A stretch of DNA of 64,000 nt from an uncultured Oribacterium sp. (GTDB lineage: Bacteria; Bacillota; Clostridia; Lachnospirales; Lachnospiraceae). The notes beneath the pieces were generated by a model. The model searched no databases. It had not been told where the DNA came from and worked only from the letters and a program-made list of their open reading frames with translations. The translations under genes were made by a program, and so were the position numbers. Location: positions 1 through 64,000 of the forward strand of contig CAKQPT010000007.1 of NCBI GenBank assembly GCA_934270345.1, read 5' to 3'. This document shows, piece by piece, positions 25,417 to 32,673 of the stretch; the first letter of the stretch is position 1; the number at the start of each line of letters is the position of its first letter.

Positions 25417-27036
25417 ATGGAAAAGTACATCGGAAAGTCCGTTTATAAGGGAACGGCGATCGGTCCGATCAATGTTCTGAAGAAAAAGGATGACATCGTG
25501 AAGCGCCAGCACATCGAGGACGTCGCGGCTGAGCTCGAGCGCCTCGAGGCGGCGAAGGAGCAGGCACAGGCCCAGCTCGGCGCACTCTACGAGAAGGCGC
25601 TTCAGGAGGTCGGCGAGGTGAATGCCCAGATCTTCGAGGTGCATCAGATGATGCTCGAGGATGAGGACTACCAGGACGCGATCCACTCGATGATCGAGAC
25701 GGAGGAGGTCAATGCTGAGTACGCAGTGGCGGTCACCGGAGACAACTTCGCGGAGATCTTCGCAAACATGGATGACGAATATATGCAGGCGCGTTCCGCG
25801 GATGTGAAGGATATCTCGAATCGTCTGATCCGAAACCTGAGCGGCGAGGCAGAGCTTGACTGGGCGCATATGGAACCGTCCATCATCGTGGCGGATGACC
25901 TGACACCGAGTGAAACGGTACAGATGGATAAGCGTAAGATACTCGCCTTCGTCACCGTCCATGGCTCGACGAATTCCCATACCGCGATCCTCGCGCGTAT
26001 GATGAACATCCCGGCGCTGATCGGTGTCTCCATGGATCTCGAGCAGCTTCACACCGGTACGATGGCCATCGTGGACGGAAAGGATGCTGTGTTCTGTGTG
26101 GACCCGGATGAGGCGACGATCGCCGCGGCCCGGGAGATGCAGGCGAAGGCAGCCGAGCAGAAGCAGCTGCTCGCCACCTATAAGGGACGTCCTTCAGTGA
26201 CGAAGAGCGGCCGGAAGGTCAATGTCTATGCGAACATCGGCAGCGTCTCAGATGTCGCGTATGTGCAGGAAAATGACGCGGAGGGCATCGGGCTGTTCCG
26301 CAGTGAGTTCCTGTATCTCGGAAAGACCGCGCTGCCGGACGAGAATGAGCAGTTTAACGCGTACCGCCAGGTGCTGCAGACGATGGGCGGAAAGAAGGTC
26401 ATCATCCGTACACTGGATATCGGTGCGGATAAGAATGTCGATTACCTCGGACTCGGAAAGGAAGATAACCCGGCGATGGGCTATCGCGCGATCCGTATCT
26501 GCCTCAAGCAGCCGGATGTGTTCAAGACACAGCTCCGCGCACTGCTTCGGGCGGCGAAGTACGGAAACCTCGCCATCATGTATCCGATGATCATCTCGAC
26601 CGACGAGGTGCTTCGGATCAAGGAGATCGTTGCGGATGTAGCGGCAGAACTCGAGCGCGAGCACATCCCGTATGCGATTCCGGAGCAGGGCATCATGATC
26701 GAGACCCCGGCGGCGGTGATGATCTGTGAAGAGCTGGCGCAGCTGGTTGATTTCTTCAGCATTGGCACCAACGACCTCACGCAGTATACACTTGCGATCG
26801 ATCGCCAGAATGAGAAGCTGGACGATTTCTATAATCCACATCATGAGGCGGTTCTTCGGATGATTCAGATGACCATCGATGGCGCGCATAAGGCGGGCAA
26901 GTGGGCCGGCATCTGCGGTGAGCTGGGTGCGGACACGACGCTGACGGAGCGCTTCGTGGAGATGGGCATCGATGAGCTGAGCGTCGCACCATCCATGGTG
27001 CTCAGCGTGCGCAGTAAGATTTGTGAGATGGAATAA
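25417..27036 (+). CDS. ptsI: PTS enzyme I (phosphoenolpyruvate-protein phosphotransferase)
   Basis: Enzyme I takes phosphate from PEP and transfers it to HPr. The order is N-terminal HPr-binding helical domain, phosphohistidine swivel domain with His188 in GSTNSHTAILARMM, and PEP-binding TIM barrel (GLFRSEFLYL, RTLDIGADKNVDYLGL, FFSIGTNDLTQYTLA, GICGELGAD). At 539 residues it is slightly shorter than the common 570. It starts 35 bp after ptsH behind GAAAGGACAG and is followed closely by nagB. Confidence 0.95.
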   Translation: MEKYIGKSVYKGTAIGPINVLKKKDDIVKRQHIEDVAAELERLEAAKEQAQAQLGALYEKALQEVGEVNAQIFEVHQMMLEDEDYQDAIHSMIETEEVNAEYAVAVTGDNFAEIFANMDDEYMQARSADVKDISNRLIRNLSGEAELDWAHMEPSIIVADDLTPSETVQMDKRKILAFVTVHGSTNSHTAILARMMNIPALIGVSMDLEQLHTGTMAIVDGKDAVFCVDPDEATIAAAREMQAKAAEQKQLLATYKGRPSVTKSGRKVNVYANIGSVSDVAYVQENDAEGIGLFRSEFLYLGKTALPDENEQFNAYRQVLQTMGGKKVIIRTLDIGADKNVDYLGLGKEDNPAMGYRAIRICLKQPDVFKTQLRALLRAAKYGNLAIMYPMIISTDEVLRIKEIVADVAAELEREHIPYAIPEQGIMIETPAAVMICEELAQLVDFFSIGTNDLTQYTLAIDRQNEKLDDFYNPHHEAVLRMIQMTIDGAHKAGKWAGICGELGADTTLTERFVEMGIDELSVAPSMVLSVRSKICEME

Positions 27037-27049
27037 GGGAGTAGAAATC

Positions 27050-27781
27050 ATGAGAATTTACAGAGCGAAGGACTATGCAGACATGAGCCGCAAGGCAGCG
27101 AATATCGTTTCTGCACAGGTAATTATGAAGCCGGACTGTGTGCTCGGCCTCGCGACCGGTTCGACACCGATCGGCTTATACAAGCAGCTGGTGGAGTGGT
27201 ATCAGAAGGGTGACCTCGATTTCTCCGAGGTACGCACCGTGAACCTCGACGAGTATAAGGGCCTGACCCGCGACAACGATCAGAGCTACTACTATTTCAT
27301 GCATGAGAATCTGTTCGATCATGTGAATCTCCCGGTGGAGAGCACACATCTTCCGAACGGTATGGAGATGGATTCCGAGAGGGAGTGCAAGCGTTACTCC
27401 GCACTGATCAAGTCCATGGGCGGCATCGACCTCCAGCTCCTCGGCATTGGCCACAACGGTCATATCGGCTTCAACGAGCCGGATGAGGCCTTCGATACCG
27501 ACGTGCACTGCGTCGATCTGACCGAGTCCACCATCGAGGCCAACAAGCGTTTCTTCGCTTCCGCGGACGATGTTCCGAAGCAGGCATACACGATGGGCAT
27601 CAAGACCATCATGCAGGCGAAGAAGATCCTGATCGTGGCAAGTGGCGAGGACAAGGCACAGATTGTGCACGATGCGTTCTTCGGCCCGATCACGCCGAAG
27701 GTTCCGGCCTCGGTTTTACAGCTCCATAATGATGTGACCCTCGTAGCAGACGAGGCAGCCCTCAGCAAGGTCGAGCTGTAA
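27050..27781 (+). CDS. nagB: Glucosamine-6-phosphate deaminase
   Basis: NagB converts glucosamine 6-phosphate to fructose 6-phosphate and ammonia. The 243-residue protein has the family sequences LGLATGSTPIGLYKQL, NLDEYKGL and the catalytic GIGHNGHIGFNEPDEAF. ATG 27050 follows AAGGGAG; the in-frame ATG at 27023 overlaps the ptsI end and lacks family residues. It lies 13 bp after ptsI. Together with nagA and the downstream IIA/IICB genes it completes uptake and catabolism of N-acetylglucosamine into glycolysis. Confidence 0.95.
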   Translation: MRIYRAKDYADMSRKAANIVSAQVIMKPDCVLGLATGSTPIGLYKQLVEWYQKGDLDFSEVRTVNLDEYKGLTRDNDQSYYYFMHENLFDHVNLPVESTHLPNGMEMDSERECKRYSALIKSMGGIDLQLLGIGHNGHIGFNEPDEAFDTDVHCVDLTESTIEANKRFFASADDVPKQAYTMGIKTIMQAKKILIVASGEDKAQIVHDAFFGPITPKVPASVLQLHNDVTLVADEAALSKVEL

Positions 27782-27900
27782 AGCGCGGCATCAGATCATA
27801 GAACGCGGCATATCGCACGCAGGACGCGGCGCGAGGATGCCATGGTCGACAGCATTGGCCCCGGTAAACGGAGGCCGGCAGAAGATGGGAGCGGAGAGCT

Positions 27901-29013
27901 ATGGTTATAAAGGGTGCAAAGGTATATACAGCGGCGCATACCTTCGAGACGAAGGATGTCGCGGTGGCGGATGGCCGTTTTGCGGCGCAGGCCGGAGATG
28001 AGCGGGTGGTCAATGCAGACGGCCTCTACATGATTCCGGGCCTCGTGGACATCCATTTCCACGGGTGCATGGGCGCCGATATGTGTGATGGCACGGAAGA
28101 GGCGCTGGATGTGATCACGAAGTATGAGGCTTCGATCGGTGTCACATCGGTATGTCCGGCGACGATGACCATCGCAAAGGACGAGCTTCTGAAGGTGATG
28201 CAGAACGCGGGTGCGTACCGGTATAAGAGTGGTGCACATCTCGTCGGCATCAATATGGAGGGACCGTTCATCAGTGCGGCGAAGAAGGGTGCGCAGGCAG
28301 CCGAAAATATCCTTCGCTGTGATGTGGAGCTGTTCCGGGCGCTGCAGGATGCGGCGATGGGACTGATCAGGCTCGTCGATATCGCACCGGAAGAGCCGGG
28401 CGCGCTCGAGTTCATCGATCAGGTGAAGGATGAGGTCGTGGTGTCCATCGCACATACGATGGCGGACTACGAGGAAGCGAAGGCCGCCATCGAGCATGGC
28501 GCGTCGCATGCGACGCATCTCTACAATGCGATGCCGCCGCTCAACCACCGGAATCCGGGGGTGATCGGTGCGGCACGGGATGCGGAAAAGGTGCATCCGG
28601 AGCTCATCTGTGATGGTGTACATATTCATCCGTCGGTGATTCGGGCGACGTTCGCGATGTTCGGTGCGAAGCGGATGATCCTCATCAGTGACAGCATGCG
28701 GGCGACGGGCCTCGAGGATGGTGAGTATACCCTCGGTGGTCAGCCGGTGACGGTGCGGGGCAATCTCGCAACGCTGCATGATGGCACGATCGCAGGCTCT
28801 GCGACGAACCTCATGGACTGCATGCGCTTCTGCGTGAAGACGGTGGGACTCCCGCTCGAGGATGCGGTCATGTGTGCCACGGAGAATCCGGCCAGAGAGA
28901 TCGGTATATACGATCAGGTCGGCAGCATTGAACCAGGCAAGAAGGCGGATTTCGTGCTGCTGGATCAGGATTTAAAGCTGGTAAGTGTTTATATAGACGG
29001 AGAGGAGATTTGA
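27901..29013 (+). CDS. nagA: N-acetylglucosamine-6-phosphate deacetylase
   Basis: NagA removes acetate from GlcNAc-6-phosphate to supply NagB. The 370-residue amidohydrolase-fold protein contains GLVDIHFHGCMG with the HxH motif, INMEGPFIS, the histidine-rich HGASHATHLYNAMPPLNHR, and the ISDSMRATG active-site Asp region. It begins 119 bp after nagB behind GGGAGCGGAGAG and ends 3 bp before the IIA gene. The gap contains GCGGCA-rich sequence without a clear hairpin. Confidence 0.94.
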   Translation: MVIKGAKVYTAAHTFETKDVAVADGRFAAQAGDERVVNADGLYMIPGLVDIHFHGCMGADMCDGTEEALDVITKYEASIGVTSVCPATMTIAKDELLKVMQNAGAYRYKSGAHLVGINMEGPFISAAKKGAQAAENILRCDVELFRALQDAAMGLIRLVDIAPEEPGALEFIDQVKDEVVVSIAHTMADYEEAKAAIEHGASHATHLYNAMPPLNHRNPGVIGAARDAEKVHPELICDGVHIHPSVIRATFAMFGAKRMILISDSMRATGLEDGEYTLGGQPVTVRGNLATLHDGTIAGSATNLMDCMRFCVKTVGLPLEDAVMCATENPAREIGIYDQVGSIEPGKKADFVLLDQDLKLVSVYIDGEEI

Positions 29014-29016
29014 CAG

Positions 29017-29496
29017 ATGTTCGGACTTTTCAAGAGTAAGGAAAAAGGCAGCATCCTCCACTCGCCGTGTAATGGCAAGGTGGTTCCGATCACAGAGGTA
29101 CCGGATCCGACCTTCGCAGAGAAGATACTCGGTGATGGATTTGCGGTGATTCCGGCAGAGGGTAAGGTGTATGCACCGGCCGATGGCGAGATCACCATGG
29201 TATTTGATACGCTGCATGCCGTGACGATGACCACAACGCAGGGCGTCGAGGTGCTGATCCATATCGGACTCGATACAGTGAACCTGAAGGGCGAGCCGTT
29301 CACCGCGCATGTGAAGGCGGGCGATAAGGTGAAGCAGGGGGATCTGCTGATGGATGCGGATCTCGGAAAGATCCAGGCCGCCGGCTTAAACATCATCACG
29401 CCGGTGCTGATCTGCAACACCGATGATTATAAGGAAATCAGTCTGCAGAAGCAGGGCGAGGTCACACTCGCGGACAGCGTGCTGAAGATTTCCTGA
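29017..29496 (+). CDS. PTS system glucose-type IIA component
   Basis: This 159-residue IIA protein of the Glc/Crr family has active-site histidines His67 in LHAVTM and His82 in VLIHIGLDTVNLKG. It receives phosphate from HPr-His15 and passes it to a IIB cysteine. It starts 3 bp after nagA and precedes the IICB gene, which lacks its own IIA domain, so the two probably form one amino-sugar permease. It could also serve other IIBC proteins in the cell. Confidence 0.93.
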   Translation: MFGLFKSKEKGSILHSPCNGKVVPITEVPDPTFAEKILGDGFAVIPAEGKVYAPADGEITMVFDTLHAVTMTTTQGVEVLIHIGLDTVNLKGEPFTAHVKAGDKVKQGDLLMDADLGKIQAAGLNIITPVLICNTDDYKEISLQKQGEVTLADSVLKIS

Positions 29497-29629
29497 TCGC
29501 GAAGTTTTAGATATTTGAGTTCTTCAAGCGCTTACGAAGCGCGTTCTGATCCGGATTGCCGGATATGTGCTTATTTCGAACCTGATTGGAGTAATCCAAT
29601 TTAGTATATTTTTCTTAAGGAGGGGAAAT

Positions 29630-31099
29630 ATGAAGTTTCTTCAAAAGTTGGGTAAAGCGTTAATGCTCCCAGTAGCTGTGCTGCCGATCTGTGGTATCCT
29701 GATGGGTATCGGATACCTGCTCTGTCCTGCAACCATGCAGGGTGGTGACATCCAGGGTGCAGCCAACCTGATCGGTCTGTTCCTCGTAAAGGCAGGTGGT
29801 GCCTTAATCGATAACATGGCGATCCTTTTCGCAATCGGCGTCGGCGTCGGTATGTCGGATAAGAATGACGGTACCGGCGGAATCGCTGCTCTTGCTTCCT
29901 GGCTCATGCTCACCACACTCCTTTCTACAGGATTTGTGACGACCCTGATGCCGTCGATCGCAGAGAGCGAAGTCAAGACCATCGCGTTCAACAAGATCGC
30001 GAACCCGTTCATCGGTATCCTCGCCGGTGTCATCGGTTCTACCTGCTACAACAAGTTCAAGGGCACGAAGCTTCCGGACTGGCTCGCTTTCTTCAGTGGT
30101 AAGCGTTGCGTAGCGATCGTAGCTGGTGTGGTTTCCATCATCGTATCCGCAGTTCTTCTGTTCGTATGGCCGCTGTTCTTCGGTTTACTCGTAAGCATCG
30201 GTGATGCGATCGCGAAGATGGGTGTTGTAGGTGCAGGTATCTATGCATTCCTGAACCGTCTCCTCATCCCGACCGGATTACACCACGCACTCAATAATGT
30301 ATTCTGGTTCGATACCATCGGCCTCGGTGATCTTTCTCACTTCTGGGCTGGTGAGACTTCTGCAGATGTTTCCTGGAGCCTCGGTATGTACATGTCCGGA
30401 TTCTTCCCATGTATGATGTTCGGTATTCCGGGTGCTGCACTTGCGATGGTACAGTGCGCAAAGCCTGAGAAGAAGGCTGCAACCATCGGTATCTTACTGT
30501 CCGCAGCTGTATGTTCCTTCATCTGTGGCGTTACCGAGCCGTTCGAGTTTGCATTCATGTTCCTCGCACCGGGTCTCTACCTGATCTATGCTGCACTTTA
30601 TGGTGTATTTACGATCGTTACTGTAGCCCTCGGCTTCCGTGCAGGTTTCTCATTCTCTGCAGGTGCAATGGATCTCCTTTTCTCAGCTTCCCTTCCGGCA
30701 GCTGCGAAGACATGGCTGATCATCCCGCTGGGCATCGCTGCATTCGTTGTTTTCTACTTCGTATTCCTGTTTGCGATCAAGAAGTTTGATATCAAGACGC
30801 CTGGTCGTGAGGATGATGATGTAGAGGCTGAGAAGAATGTTCAGCTCGCAAGTGATGACTACACCGCGATCGCTAAGCAGATCCTCGCAGGCTGCGGCGG
30901 CAAGGAGAACATCGCAAGCATCGATAACTGTGTAACCAGACTGAGACTTGAGGTCAAGGATATGACGCAGGTGGACGACAAGGCCATCAAGGCTGCAGGC
31001 GTTGCCGGTGTCATCAAGCCAGGTAAGACTTCCGTTCAGGTTATCGTCGGCACGAAGGTTCAGTTCGTAGCAGATGCGTTCTCTGAGCTTTGCAAGTAA
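29630..31099 (+). CDS. PTS IICB permease, glucose/N-acetylglucosamine type
   Basis: This 489-residue protein has an N-terminal IIC membrane domain beginning FLQKLGKALMLPVAVLPICG and a C-terminal IIB domain with phosphorylatable Cys434 in SIDNCVTRLRLEV. The nagB/nagA neighbours suggest N-acetylglucosamine as substrate; glucose or glucosamine is also possible. AAGGAGGGG precedes ATG 29630, and an in-frame ATG at 29567 is less likely. The 133-base gap upstream holds small stems and a cre-like core AAGCGCTT at 29526-29533, suggesting extra regulation of this gene. About ten hydrophobic segments are visible. Confidence 0.92.
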   Translation: MKFLQKLGKALMLPVAVLPICGILMGIGYLLCPATMQGGDIQGAANLIGLFLVKAGGALIDNMAILFAIGVGVGMSDKNDGTGGIAALASWLMLTTLLSTGFVTTLMPSIAESEVKTIAFNKIANPFIGILAGVIGSTCYNKFKGTKLPDWLAFFSGKRCVAIVAGVVSIIVSAVLLFVWPLFFGLLVSIGDAIAKMGVVGAGIYAFLNRLLIPTGLHHALNNVFWFDTIGLGDLSHFWAGETSADVSWSLGMYMSGFFPCMMFGIPGAALAMVQCAKPEKKAATIGILLSAAVCSFICGVTEPFEFAFMFLAPGLYLIYAALYGVFTIVTVALGFRAGFSFSAGAMDLLFSASLPAAAKTWLIIPLGIAAFVVFYFVFLFAIKKFDIKTPGREDDDVEAEKNVQLASDDYTAIAKQILAGCGGKENIASIDNCVTRLRLEVKDMTQVDDKAIKAAGVAGVIKPGKTSVQVIVGTKVQFVADAFSELCK

Positions 31100-31163
31100 G
31101 CTGAGAAGTCGATGATGTGTTTCGGGATACACTGAAAATCCCACTTTTATGAAAAGCGAAGGG

Positions 31164-31192
31164 ACTGCCGCACGTCATGTGCGGCAGTTTTT
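31164..31192 (+). terminator. Rho-independent terminator of the pts/nag operon
   Basis: A perfect 10-bp stem (31164-31173 with 31179-31188) with loop GTCAT runs into a T tract. Confidence 0.92.
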
Positions 31193-31263
31193 CTGTGCTT
31201 AAAATAGTAAAAAAAGAGGAAAGGAGTCGGAAAATAGCAGAGGTTTATGGTAGTATATGGACC

Positions 31264-32103
31264 ATGAATATTATTGAAGAGATCAAAAAAGAATTTGAGA
31301 TTCCGGGGGCGTTTGAGAGCTGGGCGGTTTACCGTGAAGAGGTCACGGATCTGATTCTGGAGACTGCTTCGACAGGCTCCATCGCGCTGTTCGGGATCGG
31401 GCCGGCGAATGATATCGATCTTCGGCGTTTGCGTGAGCGCTTCGGGCGTATCACGCTGATTGATTTGGATCGTGAGAGTATGGAGAGAGGGCTCGTGCGT
31501 TATGGGCTGCAGCATTGTCTCAAGGTGGAGCTGTGGGATGCTTCGCTTTCCGGGGTGACGATGGAGGATGTAGCGGCGTTTTTCGAGACGTTGTATAATC
31601 AGGTGGTGCAAAGCGGGCGAACGCTTACGGAGGCGGCATTTATGGAGATGTCACTCGCGGCGCTGGAGCGGATCCGGCGGAAAGTGGTTTCGTCGCGGGA
31701 GGCGCTGCGGGCGAAGCTGCCGGCGGAGCACTACGATATGGTCGTCAGTGTGGGGCTGCACAGTCAGTTCTGGAGCATACTTAGCTACAGCTGGCTGACG
31801 CTGGCCGGAAATGTCGAGGAGCAGATTCTCGGGCATGCGATGAATCATGATCCGTTTTTTGAGGCGCTGCGGGCGATCGACGATGCGTTTATCCCGATGC
31901 TGAACGAGGTGCTGCTGTCGATGGGCGACCGGGCGATCATCGCGGTCGAGGAGGATGAGGCGCATCCGGTGGAGGGCGCGTTTCAGTCGATGCAGGATAT
32001 CCGGCAGCGCTATCCGGAGGTACAGGAGAAGCGACTTCACTGGCCGTTCCGACCAGAGGATGGAAAGAGCTACGAGATGCTTTTTCAGATCAAAGATAAA
32101 TGA
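31264..32103 (+). CDS. Putative SAM-dependent methyltransferase-like protein
   Basis: This 279-residue soluble protein has a Rossmann-type segment, SIALFGIGPANDIDLRRL at about 39-56, followed by ITLIDLDRE, which resembles methyltransferase motif I and the acidic residue after strand 2. No further family was recognised and the substrate is unknown. ATG 31264 is chosen because upstream in-frame codons overlap the preceding terminator region. It lies 10 bp before the NusG domain II gene, probably in one transcript. Confidence 0.6.
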   Translation: MNIIEEIKKEFEIPGAFESWAVYREEVTDLILETASTGSIALFGIGPANDIDLRRLRERFGRITLIDLDRESMERGLVRYGLQHCLKVELWDASLSGVTMEDVAAFFETLYNQVVQSGRTLTEAAFMEMSLAALERIRRKVVSSREALRAKLPAEHYDMVVSVGLHSQFWSILSYSWLTLAGNVEEQILGHAMNHDPFFEALRAIDDAFIPMLNEVLLSMGDRAIIAVEEDEAHPVEGAFQSMQDIRQRYPEVQEKRLHWPFRPEDGKSYEMLFQIKDK

Positions 32104-32113
32104 GGTGTAGTAT

Positions 32114-32536
32114 ATGCAGGAAACAGTAAATAAGAAGAAAAACATCATCGTGATCGCGGTCATCGCGGCGGTGATCATCATCAGCTTCGCTGCGATGCTC
32201 GTGATTCGAAAGACGAGCGGGCCGCGGCTTGATGTCGTGGTGCAGTACGGCGATCAGGAGATCCTGCGTGTACCGCTCTCGAAGGATGCGATGTATAAGA
32301 TCGAGGATGGACGGGCCATCGAGGTGCCGAAGGATACGACACTGGCGTCACTCGGCGAGGAGGCGTATCCGTCGCAGCATGATGTGAATCTGCTCGAAAT
32401 CAAGGATGGCGAGGTCTGGGTACCGGAATCGAACTGCTCGAACCAGGTTTGCGTTTCGATCGGAAAGCTCAGCGGTTCGGATTATGATTTCCCGATCACC
32501 TGTCTGCCGCACGGAATCATTGTCGTAATCGAATGA
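32114..32536 (+). CDS. NusG domain II (DUF1312) membrane-anchored protein
   Basis: This 140-residue protein has one N-terminal transmembrane segment (about 11-31) and an outside domain with the NusG_II signature VPESNCSNQVCVSIGKLS...TCLPHGIIVVIE, including three cysteines. Such proteins frequently accompany FMN-binding and electron-transfer genes in anaerobes, and here the next gene is an exported FMN/FAD reductase. Its molecular role is not established. GAGGTG precedes ATG 32114. Confidence 0.88.
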   Translation: MQETVNKKKNIIVIAVIAAVIIISFAAMLVIRKTSGPRLDVVVQYGDQEILRVPLSKDAMYKIEDGRAIEVPKDTTLASLGEEAYPSQHDVNLLEIKDGEVWVPESNCSNQVCVSIGKLSGSDYDFPITCLPHGIIVVIE

Positions 32537-32546
32537 GGCGTCGAAG

Positions 32547-32596
32547 TGCCGGAAACATAAGCGCAGTACTGTGCTTATGTTTCCGGCATTTTTTTT
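32547..32596 (+). terminator. Rho-independent terminator after the NusG domain II gene
   Basis: A 16-bp stem (32547-32562 with 32573-32588) is followed by eight or more T residues. It separates this unit from the flavoprotein gene. Confidence 0.93.
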
Positions 32597-32673
32597 GCAC
32601 GACATGTTGTGAAGTTATACCGGATATGATAAAATATTAACGTATTTTTGTAGTACGTGCAAAAGGAGGAACT

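Noticed and set aside
32547..32588. Further copy of the RNA element, suggested by GCAGTACTGTGC
   Set aside because: The shared bases are a short palindrome in the loop of a normal terminator, without other conserved blocks.
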